A DNA stretch of 64,000 nucleotides from Brucella pseudogrignonensis (lineage in GTDB: Bacteria; Pseudomonadota; Alphaproteobacteria; Rhizobiales; Rhizobiaceae). Within the stretch, counting starts at the first letter, position 1. The number at the start of each line of letters is the position of its first letter. The stretch spans positions 99,501-163,500 of the forward strand of contig NZ_NNRM01000012.1 in NCBI RefSeq assembly GCF_002252525.1. The letters run 5' to 3'. A model generated the notes under the pieces. That model was not told the DNA's origin. It saw only the letters and a list, made by a program, of their open reading frames with translations, and did no database searches. Positions 54,303 through 63,424 of this stretch are shown piece by piece. The position numbers and the translations under genes are program-made.

Positions 54303-57300
54303 TTACTTCTTCAACTGCTCCTTGAGCGCCAGAAGCTTGGCAAAAGGCGAATCGGGATCAATCCGTACCGGACGTTCCTGCTCGACGCGCTTGTTGCCCT
54401 GATGATTATTGCCATGGTCACGCTTAGGCTGACGATCGCGATTACCATCGCGTGGCTTGCCTTTGAAGCCTTCGCGCTTGTTCTGGCCTTCGCCATCATG
54501 GTTGCGGCGATTCTTGTCGAAACGCTTGCCACCACGATTGTCACGCGCGTTCTGGCCTTCGCCGCCTTCCGAACCGCCTTCAGACTTGCGAGCCTCATTG
54601 CCCTGGCCACCCTGTGGGCGGTTATGGCGCTGACGGTTCTGGTCCTGATTACGGTTATTACGGCCTTCAAAACGGCCCTGACGCCACAGAAGAACAGGCT
54701 TTGGTTCTTCAACAGGCGCTTCAGTAAGCTGAACGGCAGGCTTTTCTTCACCCGACACTTCCGCTGCAGCAGCAGCTTCAACCGGTGCAGGTACAGGTTC
54801 AGCCGCAGGAACAGCAGGCTTTGCTTCGCTCGCAGGTGCGGCAGCAGGAACAGCTGGTTTGAAGACGGTATCTTCAACAACAGCCTCCGCTTGCGCGGCG
54901 GCAGCCGCAAATGCATCGAGTTCAGCGAGCTTTGCTGTGACAGCGGCGGCTTCTGCAGCTTCATGGCGATAGCCAAGGCTCTTCAGGATTTCTTCCATAT
55001 CTTCGGTGGTTGCACCGAGAATGGACATCATCGCCGGCGTGACGATGAAGCGCCCACCATCATAAGCGCCTTCCGGACGAGTGCCCGAACCCGGACGCCA
55101 GGCAAGAGCCGGACGGATCAGATCAGCAAGACGTTCCAGAATATCGATACGAACAGCACGACGACCCAGCACGCGATAGCCTGCAAGGCGGTAGAACTGG
55201 TGATCGAAAGCCGGATCGACGACAACCGATGTACGGCCAGCGGCCAGAACATTGACCACGTCACCATAACCGGCACGTTCGCGACCATCGTTCTTCAATG
55301 CCCAGAGCAGCGTGATGAGACCAGCAGGTGCAGGCTTCAGCAGCATTGGCATGAAAACATGATAGGCACCGAAGCGCACGCCAAGACGGCGAAGAGCGGC
55401 ACGGGAATCCTGATCAAGGCCACGGACTTCTTCGGTCACATCGCGACGCTGAAGAATGCCAAGGCTCTCGACGATCTGGAAAGCCAGACCGCGCGTCATG
55501 CCGGTCAGCGCATCGGCGGCGCTGAGATCGGTCAGAGGCTTCAAAATGGTTTCGATATGATGCGCCACAAAACGTTCGATGCGGGCTGCAACCTTGTCGC
55601 GTGCCGGACCGGTCAGCTGCTCATCAGCTAAAATGACCGCGCGTGGCTTCAGAACATCGTCGCCTGCAACCAGCGTTGCGACAGTTGCCCCAACCCAGCG
55701 CAGAACGCCATCCGAACCGAGTGCGAAGTCGCCGTTTGGAGCAGCAGCGAAACGCTCCGCACGACGATCAAACTCGGCGGCCAGCGCCTTTTGTGCAGCC
55801 GTCTTTACTGCCTTCGCATCCGGTCCATCGGACTGAACGTCGGCTGTAAAACGGAATCCTTCCAGTTGCCCGACATTATGGCCTTCGACAATTACGTCTC
55901 CGGTCGAGCTGATATCTGCTTCTAGCATGGCATTCTCTCTCAGGCGCCTCATAAGCACGCTTGTCCTGCGGTCTACAAAGCGTTTCGTCAACCTTTCATG
56001 CAGCGCATCGGACAATCTGTCCTCAATTTCGCGCGTCTTTTCCTGCCAGTGTGTCGGATCGGCAAGCCATCCCGGCCTGTGCGACACAAAAGTCCAGGTA
56101 CGGATTTGCGCCACGCGGTGAGACAGAGTGTCGATTTCCCCCTCTGTACTGTCGGCGCGGCGCACCTGTTCGCTCATATAATCTTCATCAACGCTCCCTC
56201 GGCGGACCAGATCCTGATAGATGGTTGCTATGATATCGGCATGTTGTGCCGGCGCAATCTTACGATAGTCGGGGAGCGCACAGGTATCCCACAAAAGTTC
56301 GATCCGCGCAGGCGAATTTGCAAGCCGCACAATGTCTTCGTCTTTTGACAAATTTTCAAGCGCCTGTTGATCAACAGCAGGCAGCGCCTTGGTCAGTCCT
56401 TCGATCGGCGTCGGCGTTTCAAGAGAATAACGCAACGCACTCAACGATGAAAAATCGAACCGCCCTGTACGCCATTGCATAACTTTCACAGGGTCAAAGT
56501 CATGGGCTTCGACTCGCTCGACCATTTCATCGTCCAGCGGGCGCACCTGTCCAGTCACACCAAATGTACCATCGCGCAGATGACGCCCGGCACGGCCCGC
56601 AATCTGTCCAAGCTCAGCCGGTGTGAGGTCACGATACTGATAGCCATCAAATTTGCGATTCTGTGCAAAGGCGACGTGATCAACATCGAGATTGAGCCCC
56701 ATGCCAATCGCGTCGGTCGCAACCAGAAAATCGACATCGCCAGACTGGTAAAGCTCAACCTGTGCATTGCGCGTGCGTGGGCTAAGAGCACCCATAACCA
56801 CCGCTGCACCGCCGCGTTGACGACGGATCAGCTCGGCAATGGCGTAAACTTCTTCCGCAGAGAAGGCCACAATCGCCGAGCGATTTGGCAGGCGGATGAT
56901 CTTCTTTGAACCCGCATAAGTGAGATGCGACAGGCGAGGACGCGTCACCACCGTAATCCCGCGCAACAGCTTTTCAAGAATGCCGCGCATGGTGCCTGCA
57001 CCCAAAAGCAGCGTTTCCTGACGGCCGCGCAGATGCAGAATGCGATCGGTGAAAATATGGCCGCGTTCAAGATCGCCTGCCAGCTGCACTTCGTCGATAG
57101 CCACGAAAGGCATATCCGTGCGGCGTGGCATGGCCTCGACTGTGCAGACGGAATAACGCGAGGTCGGCGGCGTGATCTTTTCTTCGCCAGTAATCAGCGA
57201 AACATTGGCAGCCCCTACCCGCTCAACCACACGATTATAGACCTCGCGCGCCAAAAGGCGCAGCGGAAGACCTATCATGCCACTGCCGTGCGACAGCATC

Positions 57301-57407
57301 CGCTCGATAGCGAGATGCGTCTTGCCGGTATTGGTTGGCCCCAGAACCGCAGTAACACCGCGGCCGCTCAAGGTCAGCGGCAGATCATGGGCAGGGAGTT
57401 GGTTCAT
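54303..57407 (-). CDS. large SUV3-like ATP-dependent helicase with disordered RNA-binding tail
   Basis: 1034 residues from the ATG at 57407 (the frame continues to 57500). Walker A GPTNTGKT near residue 24-31, DEVQ for motif II, and GAGTMRGILEKLL; motifs V and VI are ATDAIGMGLNLDVDHV and QIAGRAGRHLRDG. This set resembles the mitochondrial RNA helicase SUV3. The last ~220 residues are an Ala/Pro/Glu linker followed by a Gly/Asn/Gln/Arg/Lys-rich tail (GRNNRNQDQNRQRHNRPQGG), likely disordered and RNA-binding. With Hsp15-like coupled downstream it suggests an RNA or ribosome recovery role. Its Hsp15 coupling is known in related bacteria only by order. Confidence 0.9.
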   Translation of the reverse strand: MNQLPAHDLPLTLSGRGVTAVLGPTNTGKTHLAIERMLSHGSGMIGLPLRLLAREVYNRVVERVGAANVSLITGEEKITPPTSRYSVCTVEAMPRRTDMPFVAIDEVQLAGDLERGHIFTDRILHLRGRQETLLLGAGTMRGILEKLLRGITVVTRPRLSHLTYAGSKKIIRLPNRSAIVAFSAEEVYAIAELIRRQRGGAAVVMGALSPRTRNAQVELYQSGDVDFLVATDAIGMGLNLDVDHVAFAQNRKFDGYQYRDLTPAELGQIAGRAGRHLRDGTFGVTGQVRPLDDEMVERVEAHDFDPVKVMQWRTGRFDFSSLSALRYSLETPTPIEGLTKALPAVDQQALENLSKDEDIVRLANSPARIELLWDTCALPDYRKIAPAQHADIIATIYQDLVRRGSVDEDYMSEQVRRADSTEGEIDTLSHRVAQIRTWTFVSHRPGWLADPTHWQEKTREIEDRLSDALHERLTKRFVDRRTSVLMRRLRENAMLEADISSTGDVIVEGHNVGQLEGFRFTADVQSDGPDAKAVKTAAQKALAAEFDRRAERFAAAPNGDFALGSDGVLRWVGATVATLVAGDDVLKPRAVILADEQLTGPARDKVAARIERFVAHHIETILKPLTDLSAADALTGMTRGLAFQIVESLGILQRRDVTEEVRGLDQDSRAALRRLGVRFGAYHVFMPMLLKPAPAGLITLLWALKNDGRERAGYGDVVNVLAAGRTSVVVDPAFDHQFYRLAGYRVLGRRAVRIDILERLADLIRPALAWRPGSGTRPEGAYDGGRFIVTPAMMSILGATTEDMEEILKSLGYRHEAAEAAAVTAKLAELDAFAAAAAQAEAVVEDTVFKPAVPAAAPASEAKPAVPAAEPVPAPVEAAAAAEVSGEEKPAVQLTEAPVEEPKPVLLWRQGRFEGRNNRNQDQNRQRHNRPQGGQGNEARKSEGGSEGGEGQNARDNRGGKRFDKNRRNHDGEGQNKREGFKGKPRDGNRDRQPKRDHGNNHQGNKRVEQERPVRIDPDSPFAKLLALKEQLKK

Positions 57408-57688
57408 GCCAATAATAGAATTCCCGGAACAAATGCCATACGTAAAGCCATGCGTTAGCACTATATGACTTGAGCCGAAAGCGCTCCTGTTAAGTTTCAA
57501 TCCATGTTTCGGGACGTTTCCGGCACGATCCAGTCTTTACTGTTCTATCCGGAACTTATCTCGCGTGCACCCTGAAAAGAACAAAACGGCTTTCAAATGA
57601 CCATCCGTTTTAAAACACAGGATTGAAGGTTGGTCTTCCATCAGCCAGCATCTTAACAAACGTGCCTTTTAATAAATAGAACGACTCT

Positions 57689-57760
57689 GGAACGAATCGG
57701 CGACGAATCGCTCACAGAACTTCCTTCGCCTTTTGTTCACGGCAACATATAGTGGCTGAA
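57689..57760. repeat. three-block conserved element, copy 1
   Basis: Block 1 is 24 bp (57689-57712, starting GGAACGAATCGGCGACGAATC), block 2 TTTGTTC at 57732, block 3 ATATAGTGGCTGA at 57747. Distances from block 1 are 43 and 58 bp. Two GAATC sites lie in block 1. Confidence 0.7.
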
Positions 57761-57963
57761 TGCCCAATTCCCACCATATAATGAATCACCTCAGTTAATA
57801 TTCAGCCCGAAACCAGAACAAACGTGTGGCCGCGTTAACTTTTATCTCGGAAGCCATTCTGCGAGCTGAGGCAACAGATGGTCTATTTATAAAATATCAA
57901 TATTTCCTGACAGTTAGTTAAAGCTTTCATCACATGAGAACCGATTTTTATTAACCTTCAGGC

Positions 57964-58040
57964 CAAAGCCGGAACGAATCGGCGACGAATCGCTGATCCG
58001 CATATTTTCCGGCTTTGTTCTCACCAGATATAGTGGCTGA
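57964..58040. repeat. three-block conserved element, copy 2
   Basis: Same blocks at 57971, 58014 and 58028 (distances 43 and 57 bp). Here block 1 begins inside an 11-base inverted repeat, CAAAGCCGGAA (57964-57974) and TTCCGGCTTTG (58008-58018), which would form a stem around the GAATC pair; copy 1 lacks this stem. Confidence 0.7.
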
Positions 58041-58058
58041 TCCTATCCAAATACCCTA

Positions 58059-58080
58059 GAGCGGCAAGAATTCGCCGCTC
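58059..58080. terminator. hairpin after the duplicated element
   Basis: GAGCGGC-AAGAATTC-GCCGCTC without a T tract. Confidence 0.35.
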
Positions 58081-58124
58081 CGTGACAGTGATGCTGACGC
58101 TCGCTGTTAACTTTTAAACCTCTT

Positions 58125-58244
58125 ATACCAAGGCAGCTCAAGATGCTGACGCGTCACGCCTTGAAAAAGTTCAATCGTCACGTGGGCTTAACCAGAACGC
58201 CATGAGCCATACCCATGGCGTTCTGGTCTCATGGCGTTTTGGTA

Positions 58245-58245
<1 letters not shown>
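58125..58245. repeat. Bru-RS-like repeat, family B (inverted, 121 bp)
   Basis: ATACCAAGGCAGCTCAAGATG...AGTTCAATCGTCACGTGGGCTTAACCAGAACGCC...TTTTGGTAT: the inverse of 1041-1146 with about 15 bp more near the hairpin. Its end again touches the stop codon of a gene (phbA). Confidence 0.8.
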
Positions 58246-59582
<1,337 letters not shown>

Positions 59583-59626
59583 TCAACAGTCGTTAGATTA
59601 GCTTCATGCAATCAAAGGAGATTTCT

Positions 59627-60058
59627 ATGCCAAGCCTGACATTAGATAATGCCAATGCGATCATTACCGGCGCCTTTGCCAAGGCAGCCGAGTTGCAGTT
59701 GAAGCCGATCGTCGTTTCTGTTTTCGACGCAGGCGGCCATCTGAAAGCCTTTCAGCGACAGGACGGAACTTCGATTCTCCGCTTTGAAATCGCATCCGGA
59801 AAAGCTTTCGGCGCACTGGCCGTCGGCACTGGCTCACGCTGGCTCCACAATCAGGCCAAAGACCGTCCGCATTTTCTTGAGGGGCTGTCAGGCGTCTCAG
59901 GCGGGAGAATCGTGCCCGTGTCCGGCGGCGTGCTGATTAAAGACAGCACAAACGAAATTATCGGCGCTGTCGGCATCTCCGGTGATACATCTGACAATGA
60001 TGAAGCAGCAGCCGTAGCCGGCATCGAAGGCACGGGCTTTACAGCCGACATCGGATAA
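59627..60058 (+). CDS. GlcG/HbpS (heme-degrading domain) family protein
   Basis: 143 residues from the ATG at 59627 (AAGGAG at the right distance; an ATG at 59606 is less likely). KPIVVSVFDAGGHLKAFQRQDG, then VPVSGGVLIKDSTNEIIGAVGISGDTSDNDEAAAVAGI, the PF03928 pattern. Members bind heme or small ligands; the role here is unknown. Divergent from phbA. Confidence 0.85.
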   Translation: MPSLTLDNANAIITGAFAKAAELQLKPIVVSVFDAGGHLKAFQRQDGTSILRFEIASGKAFGALAVGTGSRWLHNQAKDRPHFLEGLSGVSGGRIVPVSGGVLIKDSTNEIIGAVGISGDTSDNDEAAAVAGIEGTGFTADIG

Positions 60059-60063
60059 GATCA

Positions 60064-60100
60064 AAACGCCGCGTATGCCATCAATATACGCGGCGTTTCA
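60064..60100 (+). terminator. terminator after the GlcG-family gene
   Basis: AAACGCCGCGTAT-GCCATCA-ATATACGCGGCGTTT. Confidence 0.85.
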
Positions 60101-60128
60101 TAGAATTGTATTGAAGATACCCGAATTA

Positions 60129-60329
60129 TCATTTCAGATTTTTATTCGCAAAATGCGCTATTGCACCCGGCAAGGCATGTTCCACGCTGCCAACAAAAGA
60201 AGGTGTATCCGATATAACTTGAATATACCCTTCATTATATAATGTACAATTTACAACATTAAAAAATGAAACACCGGAATTTACAGATAAACCGCCGTTA
60301 CCGATAATAATTTTGATAACATCATCCAT
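60129..60329 (-). CDS. possible small hypothetical protein in AT-rich DNA
   Basis: 66 codons from an ATG at 60329. No good ribosome site, but a full frame with a plausible hydrophobic start (MDDVIKIIIGNGGLSVNSG) and two short beta-like stretches. Base use is far more AT-rich than neighbours, so it may be foreign or not a gene at all. No family recognised. The surrounding 60101-60466 shows nothing else. Confidence 0.35.
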   Translation of the reverse strand: MDDVIKIIIGNGGLSVNSGVSFFNVVNCTLYNEGYIQVISDTPSFVGSVEHALPGAIAHFANKNLK

Positions 60330-60466
60330 TTTTATAACCCATAGAAAGTTGAATAACTAACAAGGGTGATGGTTCTTAATTTATAAGGCAAAATTGTGAT
60401 TTTTTACCTTTTGATAAAAACTTGAATAAACATAGAATGCATAGTTGCTATTGCATTAGAACAAAG

Positions 60467-60502
60467 AAAACGCCGCTTCCGGAGACCGGAAACGGCGTTT
60501 TT
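60467..60502 (-). terminator. terminator of rpmF
   Basis: AAAACGCCGCTTCCGG-AGA-CCGGAAACGGCGTTTTT; on the minus strand it ends in T's after rpmF. Confidence 0.88.
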
Positions 60503-60536
60503 GAAATTCATCTTTCAGCTGCGATGCAGCCTAAGA

Positions 60537-60716
60537 CTATTCCTTAGCTTCGAGGACCTGACGGCCGCGATACATACCGCTCTTAAGATCGATATGATGC
60601 GGACGACGAAGTTCGCCCGAGTTCTTGTCCTCGACGTAAGTCGGGGCCTTGAGAGCGTCTGCCGAACGGCGCATGCCGCGCTTCGACGGAGACGTTTTGC
60701 GTTTTGGTACTGCCAT
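60537..60716 (-). CDS. rpmF: 50S ribosomal protein L32
   Basis: 59 residues from the ATG at 60716 (GGAG upstream): [21 protein letters not shown], then a second part with [16 protein letters not shown]. The Cys pairs seen in zinc-type L32 are absent. The longer frame to 60812 is not supported. Confidence 0.95.
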   Translation of the reverse strand: MAVPKRKTSPSKRGMRRSADALKAPTYVEDKNSGELRRPHHIDLKSGMYRGRQVLEAKE

Positions 60717-60865
60717 GGATCCAGCTCCACTGATCGATAAACAAACGTCCGGCACGGCCCCGAGGAGCCTGTCACATCGGACATAATTCCGGAAAGTCAC
60801 GTGCCTATACACGCTCTCACTGCATTTGACCAGTCAGAGTCTTATCTTTTTTCCTGTCCAGCCGT

Positions 60866-61600
60866 TTATCGAACGCATGTCACATAGGGCCCGGCCCTGG
60901 AAGCGCGCCCGGCAACGATGCGCGAGATACGCTGCATGTTGCGCGTTGGCTTTGCCGGATTGCGCAAAGCGGGATTGGGAAGCGTTACGGCAAGCAAAGC
61001 AGCTTGCTGGGCAGTCAGACGTGATGCAGGCCGATTGAAGTAATGTTGGGCGGCCGCCTCGATTCCATAGATGCCCGGTCCCCATTCAGCAATATTGAGA
61101 TAGATCTCCATAATCCGCTGTTTTGACAGCACGGCATCGGCGACCAGCGCCAAAGGAAATTCAAGCCCCTTGCGGACATAAGACCGGCCGTTCCACAGGA
61201 ACAGGTTCTTCACAGTCTGCATGGTGATGGTCGATGCGCCGCGGCTTGGACCGCCCTCACCCGCATCATCAAGCACGAGGCTGAGCTGGTGCCAGTCCAC
61301 GCCGCCATGGCTGCAGAACTGTCCATCCTCAGCCATCATCACCGAATTCACAAGAACAGGTGCAACATCCTCAATGCTGACCCACTGCCGATCTACATCG
61401 CGCAGAAGAACATAGTCCTTCACCATCAATGTCGAAATCGGGCGAACAAAGGGAACCGAATAGACCAGGATCAGAAAAAGCGGCAGAACCGCAAGCACCA
61501 CCAAAATCTTGAGCATGAGGGCAATTCTGCCACCCCAAACGGGATCAGCCAAGTAACCGCGACCATCTTTGCTCTTGAGAATGATTTTTGCCACGTCCAC
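60866..61600 (-). CDS. mtgA: monofunctional peptidoglycan glycosyltransferase
   Basis: 244 residues from a GTG (61600; another GTG at 61594). One N-terminal membrane helix (IALMLKILVVLAVLPLFLILVYSV), then glycosyltransferase family 51 motifs: EDGQFCSHGGVDW with the catalytic Glu, GASTITMQTVKNLFLW, and RIMEIYLNIAEWGPGIYGIE. Polymerises lipid II in the periplasm without a transpeptidase domain. Confidence 0.92.
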   Translation of the reverse strand: MDVAKIILKSKDGRGYLADPVWGGRIALMLKILVVLAVLPLFLILVYSVPFVRPISTLMVKDYVLLRDVDRQWVSIEDVAPVLVNSVMMAEDGQFCSHGGVDWHQLSLVLDDAGEGGPSRGASTITMQTVKNLFLWNGRSYVRKGLEFPLALVADAVLSKQRIMEIYLNIAEWGPGIYGIEAAAQHYFNRPASRLTAQQAALLAVTLPNPALRNPAKPTRNMQRISRIVAGRASRAGPYVTCVR

Positions 61601-61608
61601 CGCCTGTT

Positions 61609-61703
61609 AGAGCATTTCCAGCAAAAATGAGAATCGATTTTGCGTTCGAAAATGCGTAAGACAAATAGATAAAGCAGCTCGAGTGTTAGCTTGAACTGCT
61701 TTA
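61609..61703. repeat. palindromic intergenic repeat, family A
   Basis: AGAGCATTTCCAGCAAAAATGAG...AATGCGTAAGACAAATAG, closing with AAAGCAGCTCGAGTG...TTGAACTGCTTTA. Upstream of mtgA. Confidence 0.7.
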
Positions 61704-61795
61704 GCCCCATTCAAGCGACATAAACTATTCCTTAACAATAATGAACCTGATTCCATAATCAGCCGCAGGAATTCAGCGACCAAATTGAGCGCTTT

Positions 61796-61864
61796 ATGGC
61801 TCAAAATCCGCTGTTTGATGACCGCTTGATGAAAAAGCCTGTGCTGATCGATGTGGCCAGTTGA
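61796..61864 (+). CDS. possible 22-residue upstream ORF before ispA
   Basis: ATG at 61796, TGA at 61862. It reads MAQNPLFDDRLMKKPVLIDVAS, with codon use like real genes, but only a weak GAGC site. It ends 33 bases before ispA, whose own ribosome site is poor, so it might be a translated leader. Could equally be a gene remnant. Confidence 0.25.
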   Translation: MAQNPLFDDRLMKKPVLIDVAS

Positions 61865-61897
61865 CCAAATCAGCGCTTTCGTCCATCCCCTTTAGAC

Positions 61898-62812
61898 ATG
61901 GAAAACGTGTCTGTCGATTTTGCTCAATCCCTGAACCTACGCGCGCTCGAAGTCGAGACAATGCTGGTTGGGCTTCTGGATCTTCGTTTGCGCACCGGCG
62001 AAGTGGCTCGCCCCGAGCGACTGCTCGCTGCCATGCGTCATGGCGTGCTGAATGGCGGCAAAAGACTGCGTCCCTTCCTGGTCATAGAAAGTGCAGCCCT
62101 TTTTGGCCAGCATGGCGATGCGGTTCTGCGCGTGGCATCCGCGCTTGAGTGCATCCATTGTTATTCGCTCGTCCATGACGATCTGCCAGCGATGGACAAT
62201 GATGATATGCGGCGTGGTCAACCGACCGTACACAAGGCTTTTGATGAGGCCGCAGCGATTCTCGCGGGCGACAGCCTGTTGACCTATGCTTTTGACATCG
62301 TGGCCTCAGACGAAACCGATCTTCCTGCCAGCATTCGCATCGAGCTGGTCTCGGCTTTGGCGCGGGCTTCCGGCATTGGCGGCATGGCCGGTGGTCAGGC
62401 GCTTGATCTGATGGCGGAAGATAACAAACCCGATGAAGCAGGCATTATCACGCTGCAAGCCATGAAAACTGGTGCGCTGATTCGTTTTGCCTGTGAAGCC
62501 GGTGCGATCATTGCAGGCGCATCGCGCGAAGACCGCGAACGCATGGCGGAATTCGGTTCGGCCATCGGTCTCGCCTTCCAACTTGCCGACGATCTTCTTG
62601 ATGTAACTGCCGATGCGGCGATCATGGGCAAGGCAACAGGCAAGGATGCGGCGGCAGGCAAGGCCACGCTCGTTGCGTTGCATGGCATCGACTGGACGCG
62701 CAAGCAGCTCTCCGGTCTTGTGGCTCAGGCGGAAAGCCTGCTGGAACCATTTGGCGACGATGCAGTGATTCTCAAACAGGCCGCTCGCTTCATTGCAGAG
62801 CGACAGAGCTAA
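61898..62812 (+). CDS. ispA: polyprenyl (farnesyl) diphosphate synthase
   Basis: 304 residues of the short-chain trans-prenyl synthase family. First Asp-rich motif DDLPAMDNDDMRRG near 95-108, GGKRLRPFL at the substrate site, and second motif FQLADDLLDV. Makes farnesyl diphosphate for undecaprenyl and quinone synthesis. No obvious ribosome site before the ATG at 61898. Confidence 0.92.
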   Translation: MENVSVDFAQSLNLRALEVETMLVGLLDLRLRTGEVARPERLLAAMRHGVLNGGKRLRPFLVIESAALFGQHGDAVLRVASALECIHCYSLVHDDLPAMDNDDMRRGQPTVHKAFDEAAAILAGDSLLTYAFDIVASDETDLPASIRIELVSALARASGIGGMAGGQALDLMAEDNKPDEAGIITLQAMKTGALIRFACEAGAIIAGASREDRERMAEFGSAIGLAFQLADDLLDVTADAAIMGKATGKDAAAGKATLVALHGIDWTRKQLSGLVAQAESLLEPFGDDAVILKQAARFIAERQS

Positions 62813-62862
62813 AGCGCATCCCGAAAAATGTGAAACGGTTTTCGGACCAGATGCACGTCAAA
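62813..62862. repeat. RIME-like palindromic repeat, family D
   Basis: AAAGCGCATCCCGAAAAATGTGAAACGG then TTTTCGGACCAGATGCAC, resembling the rhizobial GATC-CGAAAA type repeats; lies between ispA and the HxlR gene. Confidence 0.6.
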
Positions 62863-62870
62863 ACCAACTC

Positions 62871-63329
62871 TTAGAGATCGTCTTCACGCACTTTGATGAT
62901 GGCAACGTCATCGACCGAGAGCTGACGGCCATCAAGTGCGCGCACCTCAAGCTTCGCCACGCCTTCACCATTGATGGTATCAACCAGTTTTGAATGCGGC
63001 TCATCAGGTGCAAACAGATAGTTCTCGCCCCATTGTCGCAGGGCAACGACAACCGGCAACAGATCACGACCCTTGGCGGTCAGTCGATACTCCTGATGTG
63101 CGCCGCCTTTGGGATCGGACACCATCTCCATAATGCCCTCGCCCGTCAGCTTGCGCAGCCGTTCAGCCAGAATGTTACGCGCGATGCCCAGATTCTTCTG
63201 GAAGGCGCTGAACCGCGTTACCCCATCAAAAGCTTCACGCACGATCAATAGCGACCACCAGTCGCCGATCACATCCAGCGCACGCGCGCTTGGGCAATAG
63301 TCACCTTTCAGGCTCTTCTTGCGAACCAT
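62871..63329 (-). CDS. HxlR-family transcriptional regulator
   Basis: 152 residues from the ATG at 63329 (GGAG upstream). YCPSARALDVIGDWWSLLIVREAFDGVTRFSAFQKNLGIARNILAERLRKL is the HxlR winged helix, with the redox- or aldehyde-sensing Cys at the N-terminus. The C-terminal part is longer than the minimal family. Divergent from an MFS gene across two matching 21-bp palindromes, so it very likely controls itself and that transporter. Confidence 0.9.
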   Translation of the reverse strand: MVRKKSLKGDYCPSARALDVIGDWWSLLIVREAFDGVTRFSAFQKNLGIARNILAERLRKLTGEGIMEMVSDPKGGAHQEYRLTAKGRDLLPVVVALRQWGENYLFAPDEPHSKLVDTINGEGVAKLEVRALDGRQLSVDDVAIIKVREDDL

Positions 63330-63350
63330 GTTTACTCCATACATTTCAAC

Positions 63351-63371
63351 TTGGTTGCAATATAAAACCAA
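63351..63371. promoter_or_regulatory. HxlR operator candidate 1
   Basis: TTGGTT and AACCAA arms within the 21-bp pattern TGGTT-N-CA-N-T-N-TAAAACCA. Confidence 0.65.
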
Positions 63372-63387
63372 TCACGCTAAAAGCAAA

Positions 63388-63408
63388 ATGGTTTCATTTT
63401 AAAACCAT
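63388..63408. promoter_or_regulatory. HxlR operator candidate 2
   Basis: The same 21-bp pattern, embedded in longer perfect arms GCAAAATGGTTT / AAACCATTTTGC. It starts 37 bp after operator 1 and 17 bp before the MFS ATG. Confidence 0.65.
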
Positions 63409-63424
63409 TTTGCAGGAGCCAATC

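Larger units (their letters stand above)
57408..58124. other. 717-bp gene-free region with a duplicated element
   Basis: No open frame over 30 codons looks coding. It holds the helicase promoter and two copies of a three-block element (next entries), several GANTC sites for CcrM methylation, and AT-rich runs (57880-57955). Possible home of small RNAs, but no clear terminator with a T tract is visible. Confidence 0.55.

Noticed and set aside
54186-55631. 481-codon frame antisense to the helicase C-terminus
   Set aside because: Arises from the Arg/Gly/Gln-rich tail of the helicase read backwards; low complexity and no start site.
57683-57800. Replication origin suggested by GANTC cluster and AT-rich DNA
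   Set aside because: No DnaA-box series, no dnaA, hemE or repABC genes in the neighbourhood; the duplicated element is reported without this claim.
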